From assembly GCA_903821635.1 (NCBI GenBank), contig CAIJLV010000184.1:1-44428 (forward strand): a stretch of 44,428 nucleotides of DNA. The letters are read 5' to 3'. Positions 25,504-33,747 of the stretch are shown in pieces. The notes beneath the pieces were generated by a model. It was not told the DNA's origin and made no database searches. It saw nothing but the letters and a program-made list of their open reading frames with translations. The translations under genes were made by a program, and so were the position numbers. Numbering within the stretch: position 1 is the first letter of the stretch; every line of letters starts with the position of its first letter. Source of the stretch: an uncultured Verrucomicrobiota bacterium (GTDB taxonomy: Bacteria > Verrucomicrobiota > Verrucomicrobiia > Limisphaerales > UBA9464).

Positions 25504-26571
25504 CTAGTTGAGGTAAGCCGGCGGAACATTTGTGGAGAGACGCACGGGCGCGCCGGGACGCAGCTTCTGAGTGCCTTCGACCACCACCAGCTCGCCCACA
25601 TCCAGACCATTGAGCACCTCGGCCTTCCCGGCCAGTCGTAGGCCGGTTTTGACCGGCTTCATGACGACCGTTTGGGTCGCGGTGACGGCAAAGACCATCG
25701 TTTGGTCGCCGTTGTTGACGATGGCCGGCTCGGGAATCACCAGGGCCGCCTCACGCAACTGGAGGGTAAGGTTGAGACTCGCGAACATGCCGCCCTTGAG
25801 CTTGCCCTCGGCATTGGCGATGCGCGCCTTGACCAGCGCGGTGCGGGTGCCCGCCTCCAGTTGGGGCGAGATGAAGAAGACTTCCCCCCGAAACGATTCC
25901 TTCGGATACGCGGCGACCTTAAATTCCACCTGCTGCCCCGCTCGCAATTCGCCCAAATACCGTTCCGGCACGCCAACTTCGACTTTCACCGTATCGAGAT
26001 CCACCAACGCCGTGAGCAGGGTCGATTTGCTGATGACTTGGCCGGGACTGATCTGGCGGGCGCTGGTGTAACCGGCGAAGGGCGCGATCACCCGAGCATC
26101 CTTGAGCTGACGGCGCATCACGTTCACCCCGGCTTCGTTGGCGGAGAAGTTCGCCCCAGCCTGATCATATTCCTGCTGCGAAATGAGCTTGTCGGCCAAG
26201 AGCTGCTTCACGCGGTCAAACGACGTCTTGGCCAAGAGCAAATTGGCCTCGGACTGGGCGAGTTGGGCCGCAAACTTGGTGTCGTCCAGCACCACGAGCA
26301 GGTCGCCCTTCTGCACCTTCTGGCCTTCGTTGAAGTTGATTTCGCGCACGATGCCGTCGGTTTCCGACTTCAGTTCCACGATCTCATTGGGGGCGATCGA
26401 GCCCACCAGCGAAATGCTTTCCACCACGGCTTGCTGGCGCGCCGCCACGGCGATGACCTGCACCGCCATGCCCCCGCCAGCGCCCGCCGGACCGGGGCCG
26501 GGGGACTTGGGTTTGCAACCGGCCAAGGCCACGACAACGATCGACATGAGATAAAGCGGGCGGCAAAACAT
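25504..26571 (-). CDS. RND efflux periplasmic adaptor, lipoprotein
   Basis: A membrane fusion protein of 355 residues. The lipobox VALAGC puts the lipidated Cys at 19, anchoring it to the inner membrane. The MFP layout follows: barrel-sandwich half-motif IVELKSETDGIVREINFNEGQKVQKGDLL, an alpha-hairpin (about 100-150), the second half with ARVIAPFAGYTSARQISPGQVI, then beta-barrel and membrane-proximal domains. ATG 26571 has AAGGA five bases upstream, one of the few good Shine-Dalgarno sites in the window. It is first in a two-gene operon with the permease. Confidence 0.92.
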   Translation of the reverse strand: MFCRPLYLMSIVVVALAGCKPKSPGPGPAGAGGGMAVQVIAVAARQQAVVESISLVGSIAPNEIVELKSETDGIVREINFNEGQKVQKGDLLVVLDDTKFAAQLAQSEANLLLAKTSFDRVKQLLADKLISQQEYDQAGANFSANEAGVNVMRRQLKDARVIAPFAGYTSARQISPGQVISKSTLLTALVDLDTVKVEVGVPERYLGELRAGQQVEFKVAAYPKESFRGEVFFISPQLEAGTRTALVKARIANAEGKLKGGMFASLNLTLQLREAALVIPEPAIVNNGDQTMVFAVTATQTVVMKPVKTGLRLAGKAEVLNGLDVGELVVVEGTQKLRPGAPVRLSTNVPPAYLN

Positions 26572-26671
26572 GCGTTCCTTCGAAATTTTCCCAAGGCTCT
26601 CTCCCCCCCGATGGGGACGCTAGGATTTTTGCTGATCAAACCGCATTGCTCGTGCGTCCATCGCCGCGCAC

Positions 26672-27952
26672 ATGATTCGTTTCTCGATTCTCCTCTTGGC
26701 AGGGTGCCTGTCCGCCGTCCTTTCGGGTGCCGCCGAGGCGCCCACCAACGGGGTCGAAAAGGCCGAGGCGGCCGTGCGCCTCCCGAAAGGTTTCCGCTAC
26801 GAAGTGCTCGCGATGGGGAATCTGACCGAGCCCGTCGCGCTGCAATTTTCCCCGGATGGCCGGCTTTGGTTCACGGGCCGGCGCGGCGAGGTGTGGGCTT
26901 ACGATTTCACCCAAAAGCGGGCCGAACCCATCGCCAAGTTGCCCGTCTGCTGGGAACCCAACGGCCCGGTGGCAAACGAACGTGGCCTGCATGGCCTCGC
27001 CTTCGACCCTGATTTTCTCCGCAACGGCCACCTTTACCTGCACTACGCTCCTTGGGCGCCGACCAATGCGACCGCGTGGAGCAACCGGGTTTCCCGTTTC
27101 ACCGTCAACCAACCGACCCGGGCCACCGGCCTGGTCGAGGGTTCGGAAAAGGTCCTGCTCACCGTGCCCAGCCTCCGCGGGTTTCATCAGGGCGGCGCCC
27201 TCGGCATCAATCCCCGCGACGGCAAACTCTACGTCACTTCCGGGGATAACAACGTCTCCAGCGACACCGAGAAATTCTGGAACAACCCGGAAAACCCGCC
27301 CCAAGTGCTCACCGCGCTCCAGGGCAAGACGTTCCGATTAAACCTCGACGGCTCCATTCCGAACGACAACCCGTTTGTGGGTCGGAGCGATGCCCACCCC
27401 GCCGTTTACACCTACGGCCACCGCAATCCCTACTCGCTCAACATCGATGCCCAAACGGGCTTCGTTTACGTGGGCGAAATCGGCTTCGACCGAAAGGAAG
27501 ACTGGGAGGAGGTCAACTGGCTGCGGGCCGGCAAAAACTACGGTTGGCCGCGCTGCATGGGCACCAACTACGCGACTTACGGAGGCTCCCCTTGCCCGCT
27601 CCCCGACGCCGCGCCCCCATGGATCTCGTGGATCCATGACGGCGGCGCCAACGCGACCGGCGGCCCGATCTACCGACCCACGGGCAAGGCCAGCGATTTC
27701 CCAGTCCAATATCAGGGCGGCATGTTCTACGCCGACTGGGTGCGCAAATGGCTCCGCTTTGCGACCGTCGATCCGGTGAACAACACGGTCCTCAAGACCG
27801 AACCGTTCGCCCGCGGTTTCACCGCCGGCATCATGGCCATGGAACTCGGCCCCGACGGCGCGCTCTACCTGATCGAGTATGGCGGCTGGTTCACGCCGTC
27901 GCCGCAGGACAAACTGGCGCGGATCGTTTGGGTCGGCGACGGCGCGAAATAA
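26672..27952 (+). CDS. secreted PQQ-type sugar dehydrogenase-like beta-propeller
   Basis: A glucose/sorbosone dehydrogenase-family protein of 426 residues. The N-terminus is a signal peptide (about 1-21, ending GAAEA); an LLLAGC string at 7-12 could be read as a lipobox but the hydrophobic run before it is short. Family motifs: GLHGLAFDPDF (105-115), FHQGGALGINPRDGKLYVTSG with His172 as the presumed catalytic base, TYGHRNPYSLNI (247-258), EVNWLRAGKNYGWP and DGALYLIEYGG. PQQ use is inferred from the family. Divergent from the efflux operon with 100 bp between. Confidence 0.85.
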   Translation: MIRFSILLLAGCLSAVLSGAAEAPTNGVEKAEAAVRLPKGFRYEVLAMGNLTEPVALQFSPDGRLWFTGRRGEVWAYDFTQKRAEPIAKLPVCWEPNGPVANERGLHGLAFDPDFLRNGHLYLHYAPWAPTNATAWSNRVSRFTVNQPTRATGLVEGSEKVLLTVPSLRGFHQGGALGINPRDGKLYVTSGDNNVSSDTEKFWNNPENPPQVLTALQGKTFRLNLDGSIPNDNPFVGRSDAHPAVYTYGHRNPYSLNIDAQTGFVYVGEIGFDRKEDWEEVNWLRAGKNYGWPRCMGTNYATYGGSPCPLPDAAPPWISWIHDGGANATGGPIYRPTGKASDFPVQYQGGMFYADWVRKWLRFATVDPVNNTVLKTEPFARGFTAGIMAMELGPDGALYLIEYGGWFTPSPQDKLARIVWVGDGAK

Positions 27953-28018
27953 GCCGCTTCGCCCACCTCCTTCCCCAGCGGGTTTCCGCTCCGGTTTCCC
28001 GGCGGCGCCAGCTTACTC

Positions 28019-28045
28019 TTGACTGTCATAGTGTCCTATGACACT
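28019..28045 (+). promoter_or_regulatory. promoter with palindromic GntR/YtrA operator
   Basis: A -35-like TTGACT (28019-28024) runs into the perfect inverted repeat TGTCATAG-TGTC-CTATGACA (28024-28043). A second, overlapping palindrome AGTGTC-CTAT-GACACT covers 28030-28045. The -10 element is unclear; 28043-28048 (ACTTAA) is a weak candidate. An operator between -35 and -10, 20 bp before a GntR gene, implies negative autoregulation of the whole cassette. Confidence 0.65.
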
Positions 28046-28062
28046 TAAGACGCAGTCACCCG

Positions 28063-28476
28063 ATGATTGCGCCCGTCAATTTCAAGTCAGGAGTCCCGGT
28101 TTACCTGCAAATCGTCCAGCAGGTGAAGGCAGCCTCCGCCAGCGGCACGCTCCGCGCCGGCGACGCGCTGCCGTCGGTGCGAGCGTTGGCGGAGGAACTG
28201 CGCATCAACCGCAACACCGCGGCCCGGGCGTATTCCGCACTGGAAACCGAGGGCATCATTGAAACCCGGCCCGGGGCCGGCTGTTTTCTCAAAGCCCAGG
28301 GCGCCTCCCCACTCCGTAAAACAGTCCGCTCCGAGCGCCTAGGCGCGGAGCTGGATGCCGTGATCGTCCAAGCGCACCACCTGCAGATTGCCGACGACGA
28401 ATTGAAAACCTTGTTCACCGAACGCTTGGAGGCCTTTCGCCAACGCCAAGCCGCCAATCACGAAACCCAGGTCTGA
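28063..28476 (+). CDS. GntR-family repressor, YtrA subfamily
   Basis: A 137-residue transcription factor. The N-terminal winged helix-turn-helix is clear: VPVYLQIVQQVKAASASG, then LPSVRALAEELRINRNTAARAYSALETEGII and the wing TRPGAGCFL. The short C-terminal part (about 85-137) is helical and too small for a FadR- or UTRA-type sensor, which defines the YtrA group. YtrA-type genes usually lead operons for ABC exporters, exactly as here. The ligand is unknown. A 20-bp palindrome overlaps its promoter. Confidence 0.88.
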   Translation: MIAPVNFKSGVPVYLQIVQQVKAASASGTLRAGDALPSVRALAEELRINRNTAARAYSALETEGIIETRPGAGCFLKAQGASPLRKTVRSERLGAELDAVIVQAHHLQIADDELKTLFTERLEAFRQRQAANHETQV

Positions 28477-28524
28477 ACTGCCCCCTTCTCCCCCCTGCCC
28501 CTCAACTGCCCCCACCGAAGCGTC

Positions 28525-29412
28525 ATGAGCACTCCCGCCCTTGAGATTCAGGACTTAGTCCTCCGTTACGGTCGCACCGAAGCCCTGCACGGCCTTTCGC
28601 TAACCGTCGAACCCGGCCAATGCTACGGCTTCTTCGGCCGCAACGGCGCCGGCAAGACGACCACCATCAAATGCCTACTGAACCTGTTGCGCCCCCAGTT
28701 GGGCACGGTCCGGGTCTTCGGCTTGGACCCAAGGCGGCAGGAGGCTGAGGTGAAGTCGCGCCTCGCCTACGTGCCGGACTTCGTCGCGTTCTACCCGTGG
28801 ATGAGTGTGCGCGAGTCACTGGATTACCAGGCGAGCTTTCGTCAGCGCTGGAACCGCGACCTCGAAGCCATATTGCTAAAACAGTTCCAACTCGACCCGG
28901 CCGCGCCGACCACGGGCCTGAGCAAAGGCCAGCGAACCCAGCTTGCCCTGATCGGCGCCATCGCGGCCGAACCCGAGTTGCTTGTGCTCGACGAACCGAC
29001 CTCGGGACTTGATCCGCTAGTCCGCCGTGAATTCATCCAGACCGTGATCGGCGCCTATCAGGACGCCGCGCCGGGCCAACGCACGGTTTTTGTCTCGACC
29101 CACCTCATTACCGAGTTCGAGGGGCTGATCGACCGTTTTACCATCGTGGACCAAGGCAAGGCCGTGCTCACGGCGAATGCCGACGAAGCCCGCGCCCAGT
29201 TCCGCCGGTTGAGCGCGGAATTTGCCGGGGACCCGCCGCCGGAAAGCGACTTTGCCGACGCCAAATCCGCCCGCCTCCGGGGCCGGACCCTGGAACTCAT
29301 CGTCAACGGCAACGGCGACCTCCTGCTGGAACGCCTCCGGGCCCGCCAACCGCTCAGCGTCACCGTGGAGGCGCTCACCCTGGAGGAAATCTTCCTGCAA
29401 ACGGTCCGGTGA
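28525..29412 (+). CDS. ABC transporter ATP-binding protein
   Basis: A 295-residue ABC ATPase of the ABC-2 (YtrB/CcmA-like) group. Walker A GRNGAGKT (38-45), signature LSKGQ (132-136, Lys replacing the usual second Gly), Walker B LLVLDEP (152-158), D-loop SGLDP and H-loop STHL. The last 80 residues form an accessory domain often present in exporters. Second gene of the GntR cassette; the permease begins 10 bp after its stop. Confidence 0.92.
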   Translation: MSTPALEIQDLVLRYGRTEALHGLSLTVEPGQCYGFFGRNGAGKTTTIKCLLNLLRPQLGTVRVFGLDPRRQEAEVKSRLAYVPDFVAFYPWMSVRESLDYQASFRQRWNRDLEAILLKQFQLDPAAPTTGLSKGQRTQLALIGAIAAEPELLVLDEPTSGLDPLVRREFIQTVIGAYQDAAPGQRTVFVSTHLITEFEGLIDRFTIVDQGKAVLTANADEARAQFRRLSAEFAGDPPPESDFADAKSARLRGRTLELIVNGNGDLLLERLRARQPLSVTVEALTLEEIFLQTVR

Positions 29413-29422
29413 AAGGCCCGCC

Positions 29423-31561
29423 ATGAACTTCTCCGCCCCCCTTTCCCGGAATCACTTCCACCCGGCCTGGCTGCTCCTGCCGGTGCCACCGCTGGTCGCT
29501 TTTCTTTGCGACGGCCTGGCGGACACCGGCCCACTTCGCCTCGCCCTGTTCCTGCGGCTGGCCTGCGCGGCGTTGCTGCTTGGGGCGTTATTCGGGCTGC
29601 GCGGTGACGCCCTCCCCGGCACCGGCCAACGCCTGTTGAAAGAGCTGCGCGCCCAACTACCCGGCGGCCTGCTGGCATTGTTGCTGCCCGGGATGTTCGG
29701 TTGGTATCTTGACGGCGATTCCGTGCCGTGGGCCGTGGGCACCTTTGGCCTGGGTTGTCTGCTGATCGGGGCCAGCGCCTTCGGCTCCGAATTCGAGCAA
29801 CGCACCCTCGGCAATCTGCTCACCCAGCCAATTTCGCGCAGCCGGATCTACCTCGAAAAGATGGCGGTGGTCGCGGCCTTGATCCTGTTGGCCAGCCTCA
29901 ACCTGCTGCTCACGCTGGTCACGGCGGACGGGTTTCATTTTGATCTCCAAGGCTTTCTGGAAGTTCTCGTGGTCGCAGTCTTCGCACTTGGTTCGGGCCC
30001 GTTGTTTAGTTTGCTCAGCCGGAGCACACTGGCGGGCATCGTCTTCACCGTCACGGTGCCCGGCGGGCTGTTTGCCTTAAGCCTGTTGGTCTTCGACCTC
30101 GCCTACCGTTGGCTGCGTCCCGGTGAGGAGCTGCCCATGCCGTCCGTTTCTTGGGTGCTGGGTCTGGGTGCCCCCGTTTACCTGCTCACCACGCTGCTCT
30201 GGGGGTGGCGGGCGTTCGCCACCTTGCAGCTCCGCGACGGCGGCGCCGGCGGCCGCTCATCGACCGCCCTGCATCCGCTCAGCCGGCCGGTGGACCGGTT
30301 ACTCGCCGCCGTATTGCCCCCGCGCCACGCCCTCGCGCAATTGGTGCGCAAGGAACTGCGCATCCACGTCGTGCCGTGGCTGGTTGCCGGCCTGACGGTG
30401 GGCCTCTGGGCGTTGGGCTTGGGCATTCGGTGGTCGGCGCCCGAGAGCGAAGCCGCCCGGACTCTCAACGACGTGGGCACACTGAGCGTCTTCGCCGGCA
30501 TGTTGGGGTCGCTCGGCTTCATCATTGCCGGGACGGCCGCGGTGGCCGAGGAGCGGGAACTCGGCACGCTGGAGAACCAACTGAGCCAGCCCATTTCCCT
30601 AGCCCGCCAATGGGTCGTCAAGGCCGGGGTCGCGGCGATACTGGCGATCACGTTGGGGGCCCTGCTGCCCGCCGGCCTGATCTGGCTGAGCTTCGACGCC
30701 GCGAAACTCCAGGCCACATTCGGCGAACTTCCCGGCATCGCCGGGGTCGCCTACGGCACGGTTTTCGTGCTACTGCTGACCCTCAGCCTCTACGCGTCGT
30801 CCGTGGCGCGAAACACCATGATGGCGACCGCCACGGCCGTCTTCATCGGCGGTGGCTTGGCCTGCCTGATTGCCGGCCTCGGGATGGCCGGCGGCACCTG
30901 GTTAAACTCGGTCATGGAGCGTCATGTCGAACAGTGGCCCCCCAACGTCAACGTGCCGGCTTGGGCGCCTTCCGCCGCCGCCTTGGAACAACTCGCCGTC
31001 GCCTCTCTCGCCGTTGTGGGCGGACTGGTCGCCCTCGCCTTCCTGATCCTGGGTGGACGCAATTTCCGCCGGCTGGTGGTTCCGGGCGCAACCCTAGCTC
31101 GCCAACTTCTGGGCGTCGGACTGGCGCTGACCTTGGCGCTCGGGCTCGGAGCCCTGGTCTTCTCCCAACTGGCGCTCCTGCGGGCGCAGGCCAACCAAGC
31201 GGAAGCCTTTGTCTTTTTGCGCGCATCGGCCGCGGTGGCAGTCCGCGAGGAGTTGAGACTCGGCCGGCTCACCGAAGAACTCGCCGGCCAGATCGGCGTG
31301 GCCACCAACGCCACTCCAGAAGCCGTGGTCGACGCGCTGATTGCCCGGGAAGGGAACCAGGCCTTTGTCCGGATTCAGGAACGCTTCCAGCCGAAGCAAC
31401 CGGTCATCGGCGGCAATCCGCCGTTCCAAATGGACCCGCTGCTGGCGCGGCGCTACGGACTTGTCCCCGCCTTGGACACCAATACTGAGAGTCCGACCAG
31501 TCGGACCAACGCGGCGCCGCCTGCGACCCATCGCACGGACCCGGCACTGATGAAGCGTTAG
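29423..31561 (+). CDS. fused double ABC-2 type permease
   Basis: A 712-residue membrane protein, roughly twice the size of a normal ABC-2 permease. It appears to be two permease halves in one chain. Both carry the same cytoplasmic motif: EFEQRTLGNLLTQPISRSR (123-141) and EERELGTLENQLSQPISLAR (376-395), each followed by a helix-rich segment. At least ten hydrophobic stretches are visible. A soluble segment from about 600 (ANQAEAFVFLRASAAV...) ends in a Pro/Thr-rich tail. ATG 29423 was chosen because it lies just after the ATPase stop; the frame is open back to 29222 within the ATPase gene. With one ATPase gene, the complex may be one permease chain plus an ATPase dimer. Substrate unknown. Confidence 0.82.
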   Translation: MNFSAPLSRNHFHPAWLLLPVPPLVAFLCDGLADTGPLRLALFLRLACAALLLGALFGLRGDALPGTGQRLLKELRAQLPGGLLALLLPGMFGWYLDGDSVPWAVGTFGLGCLLIGASAFGSEFEQRTLGNLLTQPISRSRIYLEKMAVVAALILLASLNLLLTLVTADGFHFDLQGFLEVLVVAVFALGSGPLFSLLSRSTLAGIVFTVTVPGGLFALSLLVFDLAYRWLRPGEELPMPSVSWVLGLGAPVYLLTTLLWGWRAFATLQLRDGGAGGRSSTALHPLSRPVDRLLAAVLPPRHALAQLVRKELRIHVVPWLVAGLTVGLWALGLGIRWSAPESEAARTLNDVGTLSVFAGMLGSLGFIIAGTAAVAEERELGTLENQLSQPISLARQWVVKAGVAAILAITLGALLPAGLIWLSFDAAKLQATFGELPGIAGVAYGTVFVLLLTLSLYASSVARNTMMATATAVFIGGGLACLIAGLGMAGGTWLNSVMERHVEQWPPNVNVPAWAPSAAALEQLAVASLAVVGGLVALAFLILGGRNFRRLVVPGATLARQLLGVGLALTLALGLGALVFSQLALLRAQANQAEAFVFLRASAAVAVREELRLGRLTEELAGQIGVATNATPEAVVDALIAREGNQAFVRIQERFQPKQPVIGGNPPFQMDPLLARRYGLVPALDTNTESPTSRTNAAPPATHRTDPALMKR

Positions 31562-31654
31562 GGCATTGTTCCGCCCATCCCGAAACCGTGACGGAATGCC
31601 AATCGTTCCGGACCGAACTTGCTCCAACGGCGACCGTATCCTTAGTCTCCGGCC

Positions 31655-32563
31655 ATGCAGCCCCTGCCCCGCCGTGAATTCGGCCGCCGCCTCCTGTTGG
31701 GCAGCGCCTTGGTCGGACTTCGCTCGCCGCTCGCCGCCGTCGAACCGTTCGTGCGTCCCGGGCACGCCAAGCTCCGCCTGGCGCTCGCCGCCTATTCGTT
31801 CCGCGACGACGGACAAAAGGGCAAGGATGCCTTCTTGGCTGGCATGGACATGTTCAAGTTCATCGACTTCTGCGCGGCGCACGGCTGCGACGGGGCGGAG
31901 CTCACCAGCTACTACTTCCCGCCGAACGTCACCGACGACTACCTCGCCCAAGTCCGCCGCCACGCCCACCTGCACGGCGTAAGCATCAGCGGCACCGCGG
32001 TCGGCAATGATTTCGGCCATCCACCCGGCGCCGAGCGCGAGCGCCAAATCGCGGCGGTGAAGTCGTGGATCGCCAAGGCCGCCGTCTTGGGCGCCCCGCA
32101 CATCCGCGTCTTTGCCGGCACGGCCCACGGACAACCCCTCGCCCAAGCCAAACGCCACTGCATCGACGCCTTGGAAGAATGCGCCCAGGTCGCCGGCCGC
32201 CACGGAATCTTTCTGGGGATCGAAAACCACGGCGGCATAGTCGCCGAAGCCGCCGACCTGATTGACATCGTGCGCTCAGTAAAATCCCCGTGGCTCGGCA
32301 TCAATCTCGATTCTGGCAACTTCAACACGGAAGACCCGTATGCCGACCTCGCACGCTGCGCGCCGTGGGCCGTCAACGTGCAGTTCAAGGGCAAGCTCAC
32401 CCGGCGCGGCGGCAAAACGGAAACTGCGGACTTTCCCCGAACTTTCAAAATCCTGCGCGACGCCAATTACCAAGGCTGGGTCGCGCTCGAATACGAACTC
32501 GCTGAAGATCCCCACGTGCGAGTCCCCCAATTGCTCAAGCAGATGCGGGAATTCATGGGCTGA
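31655..32563 (+). CDS. sugar phosphate isomerase/epimerase family, Tat-exported
   Basis: A xylose-isomerase-like TIM barrel of 302 residues. A twin-arginine signal is visible at the N-terminus (PRREFGRRLLLGSALVGL). Barrel landmarks: LALAAYSFRD, DGAELTSYYFPP, HIRVFAG, GIFLGIENHGG (Glu ligand), LGINLDSGNF (Asp ligand), VNVQFKG and WVALEYE (Glu ligand). Metal-dependent isomerase or epimerase activity is inferred; the substrate is unknown. Exported barrels of this type are common in Verrucomicrobiota and Planctomycetota. It stands alone after the ABC cassette with a 93-bp gap. Confidence 0.87.
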   Translation: MQPLPRREFGRRLLLGSALVGLRSPLAAVEPFVRPGHAKLRLALAAYSFRDDGQKGKDAFLAGMDMFKFIDFCAAHGCDGAELTSYYFPPNVTDDYLAQVRRHAHLHGVSISGTAVGNDFGHPPGAERERQIAAVKSWIAKAAVLGAPHIRVFAGTAHGQPLAQAKRHCIDALEECAQVAGRHGIFLGIENHGGIVAEAADLIDIVRSVKSPWLGINLDSGNFNTEDPYADLARCAPWAVNVQFKGKLTRRGGKTETADFPRTFKILRDANYQGWVALEYELAEDPHVRVPQLLKQMREFMG

Positions 32564-32626
32564 GTCGGCTGACCAGTAGCCGTCGAGGTAACGAGGCGGA
32601 CCAGGGTGGCTCGTGAAACTGGTCTA

Positions 32627-32749
32627 AGAGCCCGTCTGAAAAGTCGGGCGTGGTTAGTGTGACAGGCTTCCAGCCCCAGAGAATCTGCCCCTCGGGCTGG
32701 AAGCCCAGGAGATAGGCAAGATGCCTGTCCCACTTTTCAAACAGGCTCT
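32627..32749. repeat. triple-nested inverted repeat
   Basis: Outer arms 32627-32644 and 32732-32749 are complementary at 16 of 18 positions. A middle pair GTGTGACAGGC / GCCTGTCCCAC matches with one mismatch. The inner arms GGCTTCCAGCC (32665-32675) and GGCTGGAAGCC (32695-32705) are perfect. The structure suggests a MITE- or REP-like element; no coding capacity. Confidence 0.7.
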
Positions 32750-32784
32750 AAGGTGGCAGCCGGGCTGGCCGCCTGTTTCTGGAG

Positions 32785-32856
32785 CGCGGCTCTCTGAGCC
32801 GCGTCCGGCATTCCGCCATTGGATGCAAAGCCACGACTTGCGACTCCGAGAGTCGC
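32785..32856. repeat. two triplet-loop palindromes
   Basis: CGCGGCTC-TCT-GAGCCGCG (32785-32803) and GCGACTC-CGA-GAGTCGC (32840-32856) are perfect stems of 8 and 7 bp with three-base loops. They share this design with the palindromes at 4311-4423. They sit just downstream of the DsrH-like stop and could end its transcript. Confidence 0.6.
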
Positions 32857-32879
32857 GCTCCGCCACCTCACGTCGGCGG

Positions 32880-33059
32880 CTACCACGATGCCACCGAATC
32901 CGCGGCGAAGACCTTCTCCACGAGGGCGGCGTAATCCGGCTTGGGCTGGGTCAAATCCACGACTTCGAGCTGCGTCTGGCCGGCGGCGCGTTCGCGTTCG
33001 AGCAGCGTGGTGACGAGTTCGTCGGCCGGGCGGGTGAGAATGTGCAATTGGGTGGGCAT
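32880..33059 (-). CDS. very small DsrH/TusB-like protein
   Basis: A 59-codon gene reading MPTQLHILTRPADELVTTLL and ending SVASW. The start HILTRPADE followed by LERERAAGQTQLEVVDLTQPKPDYAALVEKVFAADSV has the size and strand-helix order of a truncated DsrE/F/H fold: TusB/DsrH proteins are usually about 95 residues and begin with a similar strand-helix. It follows the preceding small gene by 9 bp and has the same codon style. It is therefore probably real and the last gene of a three-gene unit. No conserved Cys is present. The family call rests mainly on position. Confidence 0.6.
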   Translation of the reverse strand: MPTQLHILTRPADELVTTLLERERAAGQTQLEVVDLTQPKPDYAALVEKVFAADSVASW

Positions 33060-33068
33060 GGCGGGGCA

Positions 33069-33419
33069 TTAGAAACGCAACACGTAAGTGGCTTGGGCGG
33101 TGAGTTCGGCGAGCCGGGCATCGTCGATGGCCTCGGTCTTCACCGTGAGTTCACCCGCGTCAGCCAGTTCCGGCGCGCCCGCTTGGACGTAAACGGGCCG
33201 ACCGAAGTCCGCGACGATCGGCAGGTAGCGGGTGAAGTTGTCATCCTCTTGAAGTTCATCGACCCATTCGCCCGCCGCGAGCACGGCCGGGCCGCGCAGG
33301 TAAAGCGTCACGTCGGCCTTCTTCCAAGTGCCGATGCCGGCGGCGATGCGGACAGCTTCGGCCGGGCGGGCGCTGGTGCGGGGATCGCTCGTCACGAGCA
33401 GGAGCAGCTTGGGTTTCAT
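33069..33419 (-). CDS. DsrE/TusC-like small protein
   Basis: A 116-residue DsrE-fold protein. MKPKLLLLVTSDPRTSARPAEAVRIAAGIGTWKKADVTLYLRGPAV is the typical opening: a beta strand, a helix that pools members per cell, then a second strand. No Cys occurs in the chain, so direct persulfide carriage is unlikely. It may form a heteromer with the neighbours, as TusC does in TusBCD. It sits 10 bp after the upstream DsrE-like gene and 9 bp before the 59-codon gene. Confidence 0.72.
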   Translation of the reverse strand: MKPKLLLLVTSDPRTSARPAEAVRIAAGIGTWKKADVTLYLRGPAVLAAGEWVDELQEDDNFTRYLPIVADFGRPVYVQAGAPELADAGELTVKTEAIDDARLAELTAQATYVLRF

Positions 33420-33429
33420 CGCGGGAAAG

Positions 33430-33747
33430 TCAGTTGAAGCTCACGAACCGATCCGTCGCCACCACGAGGTCGCTGACCACGGTCAGGCCGGCGAAGGCCG
33501 CCGCGTCGTCCACCGGCACGCCGTGCTGATGCGCCCCGTAGGCGCAGGCGTAGAATTTGAGCCCCTGCGCCTTGAGCGCCTGCAAACGTGGTTCGCGCAC
33601 GCCGAGCACCGCCTCGTCGAGGCAGTAAAGGTAAACGTCGCAACCTTTGCCCATGGCGGCGGCAGCGAACTCAACGCCGTGATGGAACGACGGCTCGGAG
33701 GGTTTGGCGGACAGGAGCACGCCCAGTTTTTTCCCGGTCAGCGACAT
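33430..33747 (-). CDS. DsrE-family protein with conserved Cys
   Basis: A 105-residue DsrE/TusD-type protein. KKLGVLLSAKPSEPSFHHGVEFAAAAMGKGCDVYLYCLDEAV is the conserved half. LKFYACAYGAHQHGV contains the Cys at the position of the active-site Cys in sulfur-transfer DsrE proteins. DsrEFH and TusBCD relay persulfide sulfur in oxidation pathways or tRNA thiolation. No tusA, dsrC or sulfite reductase gene lies in the window. First gene of a compact trio. Confidence 0.75.
   Translation of the reverse strand: MSLTGKKLGVLLSAKPSEPSFHHGVEFAAAAMGKGCDVYLYCLDEAVLGVREPRLQALKAQGLKFYACAYGAHQHGVPVDDAAAFAGLTVVSDLVVATDRFVSFN

Larger units (their letters stand above)
32564..32879. other. 316-bp convergent intergenic region full of palindromes
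   Basis: Lies between the 3' ends of the TIM-barrel gene and the DsrH-like gene. It contains the nested palindrome 32627-32749 and two shorter ones at 32785-32803 and 32840-32856. I see no gene in it; a long plus-strand frame through it (32721-33437) is the shadow of the three small minus-strand genes. Confidence 0.65.

Noticed and set aside
32721..33437. 238-codon plus-strand open frame
   Set aside because: It is the antisense shadow of the three small DsrE-like genes, which have recognisable protein character on the minus strand.
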